Of a stretch of 64,000 nt of DNA, positions 44,528 through 55,245 are shown one piece after another. Source of the stretch: Periplaneta americana (lineage: Eukaryota > Arthropoda > Insecta > Blattodea > Blattidae). The position numbers were made by a program, and so were the translations under genes. The notes beneath the pieces are model-generated. The model worked only from the letters and a program-made list of their open reading frames with translations, was not told the DNA's origin and did not search any database. How positions within the stretch are numbered: position 1 is the first letter of the stretch; every line of letters begins with the position of its first letter. The stretch spans positions 191,907,627 to 191,971,626 of the forward strand of contig NC_091120.1 in the NCBI RefSeq assembly GCF_040183065.1, read 5' to 3'.

Positions 44528-45054
44528 AATAAAGGCTGCTTTTAATATTCGTCCATGCCACGGGTTTCTATTACCTAGTGAGCCCGGCAGGGATCTCCCC
44601 TCGCTTCCGACTCCAACACGCCGCGCCAACCTTGCTCAGTAGTATTGTCATGGCAACAGGAAGATGGTCCTAAGTCGCTCGTACATTCATGAACCGTGGG
44701 CAGGACGGGGGGAGTGGCGGGTTGACTGATGGACTCGGTACGAAAAACTTAAAACGTCCCTCTTGTTCCCCCCGAGCCTGGGGCTCACGCCCGGGCGATC
44801 ACTAGAGTGACTTCGTCACATCCTGAGACGTGTCCGTCCGAACACATCTCTTTCCGCTTCATGTACGACAAATTGCTTCCACCCCCTCGCCGCCCCCGCA
44901 TGAACACTGCAAGTGATGCGAATTTGATAGCAGACAGCGGGAAGCTCCTGCAGGAAATGAGACCTACTTTCTGCAAAGTCCTGGGATATTCAGGCCGAGC
45001 CGGGACTACGCAGGTTCAGGAAGAAACTCTCACTGCAGAGTCCATCCATCTACT
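44528..45054. other. Unassigned, GC-richer DNA
   Basis: 44590-45000 is locally GC-rich with short frames on both strands and no recognised domain. It could be part of an unrecognised repeat. Confidence 0.4.
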
Positions 45055-47165
45055 CATCTACATAACCATAATCTGTCTCTTCACCAACACTCATACTCAT
45101 CCACGCATCTAAATAACCATAATCTATCTCTTCACCATCCCTCATACTCATCCACGCATTCACTCATCTACTCATCTAAATAACCATAATCTGTCTCTTC
45201 ACCAACACTCATACTCATCCACGCATCTAAATAACCATAATCTATCTCTTCACCATCCCTCATACTCATCCACGCATTCACTCATCTACTCATCTAAATA
45301 ACCATAATCTATCTCTTCACCAACCCTCATACTCATTCACGCATTCATTCAAGTAAATAACCATAATCTATCTCTTCACCAACCCTCATACTCATCCACG
45401 CATTCACTCATCTACTCATCTACATAACCATAATCTGTCTCTTCACCAACACTCATACTCATCCACGCATCTAAATAACCATAATCTATCTCTTCACCAT
45501 CCCTCATACTCATCCACGCATTCACTCATCTACTCATCTAAATAACCATAATCTGTCTCTTCACCAACACTCATACTCATCCACGCATCTAAATAACCAT
45601 AATCTATCTCTTCACCATCCCTCATACTCATCCACGCATTCACTCATCTACTCATCTAAATAACCATAATCTATCTCTTCACCAACCCTCATACTCATTC
45701 ACGCATTCATTCAAGTAAATAACCATAATCTATCTCTTCACCAACCCTCATACTCATCCACGCATTCACTCATCTACTCATCTAAATAACCATAACATAA
45801 CTCTACACCAACCCTCATACTCATCCACGCATTCACTTATCTACTCATGTAAATAACCATAATCTATCTCTTCACCAACCCTCATACTCATCCACACATT
45901 TAGTCATGTAAATAACCATAATCTCTCTCTTCACCAACCCTCATACTCATCCACGCATTCACTCATCTACTCATCTAAATAACCATAATCTATCTCTTCA
46001 CCAACCCTCATACTCATCCACGCATTCATTCATGTAAATAACCATAATCTATCTATTCACCAACCCTCATACTCATCCACGCATTCACTCATGTAAATAA
46101 CCATAATCTATCTCTTCACCAACCCTCATACTCATCCACGCATTCATTCATGTAAATAACCATAATCTATCTCTTCACCAACCCTCATACTCATCCACGC
46201 ATTCACTCATGTAAATAAACACAATCTATCTCTTCACCAACCCTCATACTCATCCACGCATTCACTCATCTACTCATCTAAATAACCATAATCTTTCTCT
46301 TCACCAAACCTCATACTCATTCACGCATTCATTCATGTAAATAACCATAATCTATCTCTTCACCAACCCTCATACTCATCCACGCATTCATTCATGTAAA
46401 TAACCATAATCTATCCTTTCACCAACCCTCATACTCATCCACGCATTCACTCATGTAAATAACCATAATCTATCTCTTCACCAACCCTCATACTCATCCA
46501 CGCATTCACTCATATACTTATTGAATAACCGTAATCTATCTCTTCACCAACCCTCATACTCATCCACACATTCACTCATATACTCATTGAATAACCATAA
46601 TCTATCTCTTCACCAACCCTCATTCTCATCCACGCATTCACTCATCTACTCATCTAAATAACCATAATCTATCTCTTCACCAACCCTCATTCTCATCCAC
46701 GCATTCACTCATATACTTATCTAAATAACCATAATCTATCTCTTCACCAACCCTCATACTCATCCACGCATTCACTCATCTACTCATCTAAATAACCATA
46801 ATCTATCTCTTCACCAACCCTCATCCTCATCCACGCATTCACTCATCTACTCGTCTAAATAACCATAATCTATCTCTTCACCAACCCTCATCCTCATCCA
46901 CGCATTCACTCATCTACTCATCTAAATAACCATAATCTATCTCTTCACCAACCCTCATCCTCATCCACGCATTCACTCATCTACTCGTCTAAATAACCAT
47001 AATTTATCTCTTCACCAACCCTCATCCTCATCCACGCATTAACTCATCTACTTATCTAAATAACCATAATCTATCTCTTCACCAACCCTCATACTCATCC
47101 ACGCATTCACTCATCTACTTATCTAAATAACCATAATCTGTCCCTTCACCAACCTTCAAACTCAT
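45055..47165. repeat. Minisatellite, 58- and 67-bp units, 2.1 kb
   Basis: More than 30 units built on ATAACCATAATCTATCTCTT, then CACCAACCCTCATACTCATC and CACGCATTCA. Long units add CTCATCTACTCATCTAA; short ones have TTCATGTAA. At the left end a higher-order pattern repeats every ~361 bp (variants CTGTCTCTTCACCAACACTC at 45073/45434 and 45191/45553). The array decays into degenerate CCATTCA-rich sequence to about 47390. Confidence 0.95.
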
Positions 47166-47407
47166 TCACTCATCTACTCATACAACTTTTTCCATATATT
47201 TTCCATTTATTCACCATTGATCAAACGCCCACTATTAATCTATTGATCCACCTATCCAACAGTCTGTCCATTTATCCAACCAATTATCTGCTTCAGAATT
47301 CGTCCATCCAACCGTCCACTTAGTTTATCCATTCAACTATTCTCTCGACCATTCATCCAACCATTCTATCCATTCAACAATGGTTCGATCCGGTGCTGTG
47401 GATTGAA

Positions 47408-47479
47408 TTCGGCGTAGCTCAGTGGTCAGAGCGCTTGGTACATGGAACCAAGGTCCCGGGTTCGATCCCCGGCGCCGGA
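47408..47479 (+). tRNA. tRNA-like sequence, possibly pseudo-tRNA or SINE head
   Basis: A 72-nt cloverleaf can be drawn. The acceptor TTCGGCG pairs with CGCCGGA (one T-G pair), the D-arm is GCTC/GAGC, the anticodon stem is TTGGT/ACCAA with loop ACATGGA, and the T-arm is CCGGG/CCCGG with loop TTCGATC. A and B boxes (TAGCTCAGTGG, GGTTCGATCCC) are good. The loop would give anticodon ATG, but base 33 is C instead of the near-universal T. A related degenerate copy at 43135 suggests a repeat origin. No terminator-like T-run follows immediately, except TTTTT at 47485. Confidence 0.45.
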
Positions 47480-48033
47480 GTGAATTTTTCTCCTCAAATA
47501 TTAATTGTCAATATTACAGATATTATTCTGTAGGACAAATTAATAACACCTTTAATATTAAATATCAAAAGCCTTGAACCAAAATTTAATTTCGTAATCC
47601 TGCGTAATAGTTCTGTTTTCACTATTGGAACCAAGCTCTTTGCACCTCCATTTCCTATCATTTTCTGTATTATAGAGTGTCTTGCACACGACACAGCCTT
47701 GCCCTTGAACGTTACTAGAATCCTATCCGAGGACCTGTAGTAGTCGGCGGGCGTCCCAGGAGCCCTGCGCCGTGTTTAATCTTGTTGTGGTTTAATTTGA
47801 AGAGGAATGCCCCGTGATCTATCACGGTTACGTCACGCTCTCCAGTCACGCCAACTTTTCCCAACGGTATTCGTAACGTGACTCGAGAACACAAATCTTC
47901 GTGAATGAAAATCAGCTTTCTTATGGAGAAATCGCTCCGTGGCCACTATCTTGCCTTGGCAATGCTGGCTTGAATATCGTACCTTGCGTTATTAAGCTAT
48001 TGTACGGCTGGAAGTTTTTGTCAATTCCAAAGA

Positions 48034-48269
48034 AGCTCTCAGACAGTTCTTAGAACGTACACGGAACCTAGTCGTAGCTTTGATTCTCTTATACTACCAC
48101 GGTGGATCAGTGCTATCTCGCTGGGGTTATAAACCAGGTGGCCCGAGTGCAAATCTCGATTGATCCACCCTGAATTTATAATTTGTGTTGGGCAAGTCCG
48201 TGATCCAGGCGATACAGGGGTTCTCCCCGGGTACTTCAGTTCTCCAGTGATATCCCAACAATTCATCAC

Positions 48270-48328
<59 letters not shown>

Positions 48329-48569
48329 AGCTGCGGATTTATGCCTGTATGCCTATTTTAATCCTTAACCTGAAAGCGGAAGATTTTAGGTTACATATCC
48401 ATTTTAAGACATTGTATTATATGCGAATTCTATAGTGCCTATAATTGCCTATTTCACTAGTAAATGCCTATTTGCTTATAAATGCCTCAAAGTTGCCTAA
48501 ATATCCGTACTATATATTATACTTGAATTTACTAATCATTCTATCGACATTTTTTGAATCTGTGATTTG

Positions 48570-48575
<6 letters not shown>
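48034..48575 (+). repeat. Duplicated segment, copy A (SINE-4 plus hAT-like end)
   Basis: Matches 48634-49142, offset exactly 600 bp at the start AGCTCTCAGACAGTTCTTAG. It holds a tRNA-like SINE head (48101-48170), its body, a TCA-repeat tail and the first ~245 bp of the hAT-like element at 48894-49766. It stops at the following (TTA)n tract. Confidence 0.9.
48101..48326 (+). repeat. SINE-4 with (TCA)n tail, copy A
   Basis: The head can form a tRNA-like acceptor TGGATCA/TGATCCA, an anticodon-like CTGG/CCAG stem and a T-like CGAG/CTCG stem. The body contains GTTGGGCAAGTCCGTG and GGGGTTCTCCCCGGGTAC. The TCA tail runs about 48265-48326; Met/Ile-rich frames there are artefacts. The second copy is at about 48700-48893 with a shorter tail and a mismatched acceptor. 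Confidence 0.75.

Positions 48576-48632
<57 letters not shown>
48572..48632. repeat. (TTA)n microsatellite between the duplicated segments
   Basis: About 20 TTA units joining copy A to copy B. Confidence 0.95.
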
Positions 48633-48633
48633 T

Positions 48634-48861
48634 AGCTCTCAGACAGTTCTTAGAACGTACACGGAACCTAGTCGTAGCTTTGATTCTCTTACACTACCAC
48701 GGGCGATCAGTGCTATCTCGCTGGGGTTATAAACCAGGTGGCCCGAGTGCAAATCTCGATTGATCCACCCTGAATTTATAATTTGTGTTGGGCAAGTCCG
48801 TGTTCCAGGCGATACAGGGGTTCTCCCCGGACACTTCAGTTCTCCAGTGATACTCCAACAA

Positions 48862-48895
<34 letters not shown>

Positions 48896-49142
48896 AGCTG
48901 CTGATTTATGCCTATATGCCTACTTTAATCCTTAACCTGAAAGCGGAAGATTTTAGGTTACATATCCATCTTAAGACATTGTGAGAATTATATGCGAATT
49001 CTATAGTGCCTATAATTGCCTGTTTCACTAGTAAATGCCTATTTACTTAGGTATAAATGCCTAAAAGTTGCCTAAATATCCGTTGAATTCACTAACCATT
49101 CTATCGACATTTTTTGAACCTGTAATTTGTTTCTTTTTTATT
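48634..49142 (+). repeat. Duplicated segment, copy B
   Basis: Second copy of 48034-48575 with scattered substitutions (for example GGGCGATCAG for GGTGGATCAG, and a shorter TCA tail). Here the hAT-like element continues to its right end at 49766, so B is the parental copy and A the partial duplicate, or A lost its right part. Confidence 0.85.
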
Positions 49143-49766
49143 TAACAGAGGGAAGTGATCTAGAACAATCGATAATTCTTTGTGTTACGTTTTACTGCCA
49201 CCAGAGCGCGCTGAAATCGAATAATTTAAAATCAACCAATAAGAAAAAATGTATTTCGAAAGCCGCATGAATCATTCGTGGTAGTTGATTAGGGTAGTTG
49301 TTTTAAACTGTGTATCCGTTTTGTCAGTTTGTGAATTGAGTGTGGAGTTGAGTTTTCTGCTATAATACGTGAAGTGTACCGTGGAGATATGCCGAAGGAA
49401 AAGACATCATAAGGACTGATTGGAAAATACATTGACATTACTGCGTCCTCACTGGTTTGGTTCCCAGCTGATTGAAGTATTGGCCCATCACTTCATGTGA
49501 AGTGGAAGGGAGTTTCTCCCAATTTAAGAATATTCTTACAGACAATAGACATCAGTTCTCATTACAACATTTGGAGGAATATTTCATTATTCACTGCCAT
49601 AATGGCATTCCTATAGAAAGTAGTGTATAATGCTACGCTATGGTCGTGTTAACCATTGAGAATTAGAAATTTGTTAGTGCCTTTTTAAGTGCCTATTTTA
49701 TAATTTTGAATGTCTATTTTGCCTGCCTATTTCAAGTGTTTTTAATGCCTAAAAATCCGCAGCTTG
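48894..49766 (+). mobile_element. hAT-like non-autonomous element, 873 bp
   Basis: Left terminus CAAGCTGCTGATTTATGCC (CAAGCTGCGGATTTATGCC in copy A), right terminus ...AAAAATCCGCAGCTTG: inverted repeats of about 14 bp. Subterminal TGCCTA/TGCCTAT words recur many times at both ends. Near 49388 a frame starts MPKEKTS and after a stop reads GLIGKYI, resembling the start of BED/CGGBP1-like hAT proteins. Flanks ATCATCAT and ATCATCTT are compatible with an 8-bp duplication but lie in a simple repeat. Confidence 0.6.
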
Positions 49767-49960
49767 ATCATCTTCGATTTCCAGACTGATTGTCCAGTGG
49801 CATTTCGTCCACAGTATTTACGTCCACCATAAATTTTGGTCCAGTTGAGTTTTTAATCTACAATAATTGTATGTCTATAACAATTTTCTCTACCTATTTA
49901 TGTCAACTTATAAAAATCGTCCACTGTATGATTTCGTCTACCATACTGAAATGTTCTCGT
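49767..49960. other. Unassigned DNA before the minisatellite
   Basis: No recognised element; 49796-49930 is ordinary AT-rich sequence. Confidence 0.4.
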
Positions 49961-51300
49961 CTTCCAATTGTTCTCCTTGTATTCCATTTGTTCTTCTTTC
50001 TCCTTTTGTCCTTACATTCCCAATGTCTTCCTTGTATTGGCCTTCTATTTCTAGAATTTCCCTTGTTTTTGTTGTATCCTCATAATTCCTGTGTTTCCCT
50101 CATTTTCCTAATGTTCTCCTTGTCCTTATATTTCCCTTGTTCTCCTTGTATTACCCTTATTCTCTTTGCATTCTTCTTATTCTCCTTAAGTTCCTCTTGT
50201 TCCCTTTGTATTCGTTTTCTTATCCCTTTATTCCTTTTCATCTCCTTGTCTTTCCCTTATTTTCTTCGTATCCCCTTTGTTATCCTTGTATTTCCCTTGT
50301 TCTTCTTGTATTTCCCTTCTCCTTGTATTCCCTTTGTTATCCTTGTATTTCCCTTGTTCTTCTTGTATTTCCCTTGTTCTTCTTGTATTTCCCTTGTTCT
50401 TCTTGTATTTATCTTGTTCTTCTTGTATTTATCTTGTTCTCCTTGTATTCCCCTTGTTCTCCTTGTATTCCCCTTGTTCTCCTTGTATTCCCCTTGTTCT
50501 CCTTGTATTCCCCTTGTTCTCCTTGTATTCCCCTTGTTCTCCTTGTATTCCCCTTGTTCTCCTTGCATTCCCCTTGTTCTCCTTGCATTCCCCTAGTTCT
50601 CCTTGTATTCCCCTTGTTCTCCTTGTATTCCCCTTGTTCTCCTTGTATTCCCCATGTTCTCCTTGCATTCCCCTTGTTCTTCTTGTATTTGTCTTGTTCT
50701 CCTTGTATTCCCCTTGTTCTCCTTGTATTCCCCTTGTTCTCCTTGTATTCCCCTTGTTCTCCTTGCATTTCCCTTGTTCTTCTTGTATTTATCTTGTTCT
50801 CGTTGTATTCCCTTTTTCTTGTATTCCCCTTGTTCTCCTTGCATTTCCCTTGTTCTTGTTGTATATATCTTGTTCTCGTTGTATTCCCTCGTTCTCCTTG
50901 TATTCCCCTTGTTCTCCTTGTATTTCCCTTGTTCTCCTTGTATTTCCCTTGTTCTTCTTGTATTTATCTTGTTCTTCTTGTATTTATCTTGTTCTCCTTG
51001 TATTCCCCTTGTTCTCCTTGTATTCCCCTTGTTCTCCTTGTATTCCCCTTGTTCTCCTTGCATTTCCCTTGTTCTTCTTGTATTTATCTTGTTCTTCTTG
51101 TATTTATCTTGTTCTCCTTGTATTCCCCTTGTTCTCCTTGTATTTCCCTTGCTCTTCTTGTATTTATCTTGTTCTCGTTGTATTCCCTTGTTCTCCTTGT
51201 ATTCCCCTTGTTCTCAGTGTATTTCTCTTGTTCTCATTGTATTCTCTTTGCTATCCTTGTCTTCCCAATATTTTCCTTTCACTTCATGTTCCCCTTATTC
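49961..51300. repeat. Minisatellite of 20-bp units (CTTGTTCTCCTTGTATTCCC)
   Basis: A regular core (about 50285-51240) of 20-bp units, mostly CCTTGTTCTCCTTGTATTCC with variants (TTCTTGTATTTATC, GCATTCCC), and degenerate flanks. Because 20 is not a multiple of 3, each frame reads a 20-residue repeat with no stop codon. This yields overlapping open frames of up to 401 codons on the plus strand and others on the minus strand. They are best explained by the repeat. Confidence 0.95.
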
Positions 51301-51904
51301 TCTTTGTGCTCTTACTTCCTATACATGGCGAGAGTGGATTGATTTTCACGAGACATTTAATTCCCAAATTATTCCTCCCATAGCTAATGCGTAGAAATAT
51401 TTCTACGTCAAAAGCAAACTAATAAATAATCATGTGCAGCGGATTATGAGCCCATTACCTATAGAATCACGAGTCAAGCTCGTCATACCAAGGCTATGTC
51501 GGTGGCCTGTGGTTGCTTCAATCTGTGCGTATTTTAGTCTCCCGTTGAAAAGACCAGGCTTGCATACTCTGGTACAATACTGTTACCATATCAACTCGGC
51601 AAGAATAGTCAGCGATTGTGTCTCAAAGAATTCGCTAATGTGCTGTGTAGAAATCAGGGCTTCAGCTTATGGGTTTAGGAAATCCTGTTTTCTCTTCGAC
51701 CCCTCTTAATAGGGGCGCTGCATACTTTGTAAGGATTCTCCACCCTTCCAGTTTCAATTGAATATCTTACGCTAATGAATCTGAACCTAAAGGGTGCTTA
51801 TTCCAAATGGGAAGGTAATTCTTACAAGTATCGTAGCTCTGTCATATGACGTTTTCTCACGAAAGGGAACTGTCGTACAGTTTGCAGTATTAATACATGG
51901 ATAG
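51301..51904. other. Unassigned DNA
   Basis: No recognised gene or repeat. Short plus-strand frame 51434-51709 (91 aa) has no recognisable domain. Confidence 0.4.
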
Positions 51905-51906
51905 TA

Positions 51907-53024
51907 CAGGGACATCATTTTATTTTTACTAACATTTTCAATATTAATCTGGCTATACCTTTCTATTAACGATTGAAACAGGAAACACCGTTTGCTAGCC
52001 CTTCCACGACTGGAGTTCGATGATACTGGCGTGATATACAAACAAATCACTTTACTAGGTACAGGAAAGGAAGAAAAGTAGTTCATCCATTTATGTAAAC
52101 TAGGAAATATCGCAATTTTGAGTTTGATAATTTTCATTAGATTTTTGTTTAATCAAAATACAGTACAGTATTAACACTTAGTGTTTTTACTCACGAATTG
52201 AGCTATCCATTCTGACGTATTAATAATGCAATGTATATTGTACTGTTACAGCACATTAGCATACAATACAGAGAATGAAGTTAAATTGAAAAATAATCAT
52301 AATATGGATATTTAAACACATTTTTGAAAATGGTGGCCGTTCATTTCGATACAGGCTTCAGTTCTAATGTGCATATTATCGCACTATAGACTATTGTACC
52401 TAATTCCAATTACCAGTTTCGTCCTTCGTACGAGTAACTCATGTTGAAATAATTCTGTACCTACTCTATACAAGAGTACCTTACGTACTGTAAATTCAAT
52501 TTTCACTTCTGCCCTATCCGAAAAGATAAAATTACTCAGAAATGCTATTTACTGTCCGTTCAAGTGATTTTGTCGCAAGGTCGTAGAAGGGGGGGGGGAT
52601 CACGTGACAGTTAATTACTCAACGAGGCCCTTTTATTTTTGTTATTTTAAACAGTTGTATAATATTACGTAGACGTCCAATTCCTAACAGAAATTAATGT
52701 TTTCAGAAAAGAGCTAAGATAGCCCGGCTACTAGACTTTACAGAGGGGCGAACAGAAGCAGGTGGGGGAAACCGGGATGCGACGTAGGCAAACGGACGAC
52801 GGTACCTGTGCGAAAATATGATTCAATATTGAAAGCTCTTTCGTCACTGGAAAACGCGAACATATTTCTGGAACGTACTATACTCACTAACTCAGTACTG
52901 CTTACGCGCCCTCGGCTCTGTGTCGTGAACGGTTGGAAGTTTACTAGTAGAAGGGGTGGGAGTGAAGTACATTCAGAAACTCAGGTACAATAAAAATTGA
53001 AGTAAAAATAAAATGATGTCCCTG
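51907..53024 (-). mobile_element. Tc1/mariner-like element, 1118 bp, decayed
   Basis: Perfect 24-bp inverted repeats CAGGGACATCATTTTATTTT (51907 on; complement ends 53024), flanked by TA at 51905-51906 and 53025-53026. On the minus strand around 52360-52320 a C-terminal transposase-like RTEACIEMNGHHFQ can be read, similar to the GGHFEHLL ends of the elements at 28.5 and 29.3 kb. The rest of the coding region is lost. Confidence 0.8.
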
Positions 53025-53026
53025 TA

Positions 53027-53619
53027 TAAATTATATCCAGTAAATTGGAATTTTAAGAACCTGCCTACAATATAAGAGAGTTACAGTGTATTCAAAAAGC
53101 CTTCGCTTTCAGCTGATATTATGCGGTCTTCAAGTGTTTCCGATTAGAACCAATACATTTTATTTTGAAAATCTCAACTAATTTGAAATTAGAACACAAC
53201 TAGTGGCTTGTGCAGCAAATGCTGCAAACTAAGTTCATTAGACGTTCAAATAAACATTTTTTAGATTTATTTTCAATGAAGAATACCAGACATTCTGAAA
53301 GTTATTTGCTTCCGTAATAATGAAAGATACTCTCTCTCGAGCCAATACTGAAGAGAACCACGCATATAAATATCTACACCACACCACCATTAAATATATG
53401 AAGAAGACCCAACCCCACTTGATTAATAACTATAAAAATATTTGATGTTGAATAATATTATTTTCTTACGTAAGTTTTATAGCTTTCAGTAACATATACT
53501 ATATAGCCGCCACTCAGTAAAATATAGAAATCAAAATCTAATTTAAGTTATTCTCTACGTCTACTTATATAACCCCAAACGTTTCACTTTCATGTCATCA
53601 AAATAGCATTAATATGTAG
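53027..53619. other. Unassigned AT-rich DNA
   Basis: Nothing recognised; low-complexity AT-rich sequence. Confidence 0.4.
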
Positions 53620-54092
53620 GCTTATAATTAATGAAAAAGTCACATCATGGCATTAACTACAATAATATTTCATTTCTAATGGTAATAATGTCATCAAACC
53701 ACCTCAAGTTTTGTAGTTTTTAATATCCAATACACAGCTGTACCCAGAAAATTACACACCGCAGAATCGAACCTGTAAATTATTTTTAGTAATTTAAGTT
53801 TTTAATAACCAATTTAATTTGAGCTCTAAATATTTCAGCATTCTTGCAGATCATGGCCTTCGTGTAATATTGTTTACTGTAGTGTGTGTTTTGTTTTATT
53901 CTGAAATGCAATTAGCTAGTTCTCAAAACTGACGACAGATGGATTTTGGAAAATAGGAAAATTATGTTGAAAAATTAACATTTCACTGAAAACTACTATT
54001 TATCTGAAAAACTTTGAGTTCCAAGCTTCAAAATGAGGGGTCATTTATTAAAATCCGTTCAGCCGTTTTCCCGTGATTTCCATTACCAGTTC

Positions 54093-54135
<43 letters not shown>
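53620..54135 (+). repeat. Interspersed repeat family C, copy 1
   Basis: Matches the reverse complement of 63490-64000. Shared blocks: TCATCAAACCACCTCAAGTT, AATATCCAATACACAGCTGT, AAAATCCGTTCAGCCGTTTTC and ATTACCAGTTCAAATTATAT, the last running into a (TA)n tract in both copies. No coding capacity seen. The AATCCGTTCAGCCGTT block also resembles a motif in the Helitron-like element (TGGCTGAACGGATTT at about 5981). Confidence 0.8.
54099..54135. repeat. (TA)n microsatellite ending family C
   Basis: TA run at the end of family C; the homologous run is at 63494-63546. Confidence 0.95.
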
Positions 54136-54137
<2 letters not shown>

Positions 54138-54359
54138 TAAATTGAATGATTTTCCAGAGGTTAAGCTATTCACTTCTACGAGAAAATAATGGAACGGTAT
54201 CGATAACGCCATTCGATTATATTAATTCTCTTAGTTAACATGGATAGTTCATAATGGAGTAAGAGTGTACAGGTAATAAAGAAAAAAACAGCGAGTGATT
54301 GAAAAATTGAGGGATAAATGAATTAATTAATAGCTAAAATTAATTATTTGTCAGCTAAG

Positions 54360-54575
54360 GAACTTGCCTACAAATTCACAGTTGCGCTCGGGCGCGGGTT
54401 CGATTCCCGCTTCAGCTGATTACCTGATTGGGGTTTTTTCCGAGGTCTTTTCCAACAGCAAAGCAAATGTCAGGTAATTTATGGGGAATTCTCGGCCTTA
54501 TCTCTCCAAATATCATCTCGTTATCACCAACTCCATCGACGTTAAATAACCTTGTAATTGAAATATTTTTGTTGT
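54360..54575 (+). repeat. SINE-2 copy
   Basis: B-box-like GGGTTCGATTCCCGC, then TTTTTTCCGAGGTCTTTTCC, AATGTCAGGTAATTTATGG and the tail CGTTAAATAACC. The A-box region is degraded. Confidence 0.8.
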
Positions 54576-54785
54576 TAAACAACAAAATAAAAAAGGTAAT
54601 TGTTGATCCAATTAATTGCTAAATCAATGAACAGTTGAAGTAGTGGATTGATAAAGTAATGGACGACATAGCTATGCCACGAAGAAAGAAGTTTTAATGA
54701 ACAAGTAAATTAATAAACTAGTGAACCATTAACAATGTAGATAAAATGAATGGAAAAAGTAAAAACATTAATAATTATTAAAGTA

Positions 54786-55245
54786 AATAATAGTACATTA
54801 TGCAACGAGCCTATAATGGTATTAATTAAGACGCAAGTATGTCTGTTTATGAAACGAGCGCAAGCGAATGTCATTGACCTTGATATAATCTAGAGAATAA
54901 CATGAACATTAATTTTGATATAACATGGAAATTGATTTAGAATTGAAAAACGAGATGACAAATTGAATTTATTTGAATATTATTTACAATTAACGCTAAT
55001 TATTATAGTAACAGAACATAACCTTCTGCGACAGTATTGGATTTCCAGCCTCCGTGACGTTTCGCTAATTGTCTTTCGATTGCATATCCGAGAATAATCG
55101 ATACTTGCGCTATTATAATGCTACAATGGTGAATTCTCATTGGCTGAACAACTGAACTAAAATGAATAGGTGTACTTTAAAGAATTGCATTAAAGGGCTG
55201 CTACCAGGTGTATAATTACTACATTTCGGCATGGTCGAGCATAAA
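54786..55245 (+). mobile_element. Interspersed repeat family B, copy 4 (internally deleted)
   Basis: Starts at the ATAGTACATTATGCAACGAG end and the left stem of the hairpin, then jumps from GAAACGAGCGCAAGCG directly to AATGTCATTGACCTTGATAT, losing the right stem and the inner repeat. It ends GGCATGGTCGAGCATAAA. Confidence 0.8.

Noticed and set aside
45055..47165. CRISPR-like array of regular repeats
   Set aside because: The whole unit repeats, with no unique spacers between short repeats, and the context is eukaryotic. It is a minisatellite.
50257..51063. Minus-strand ORFs rich in Gly/Glu/Asn/Arg (119-156 codons)
   Set aside because: Antisense reading of the same minisatellite.
50137..51383. 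Overlapping plus-strand ORFs of 401 and 368 codons, Cys/Leu/Phe/Pro-rich, looking like a membrane protein
   Set aside because: They are translations of a 20-bp minisatellite in different frames; no unique sequence, start context or domain supports a gene.
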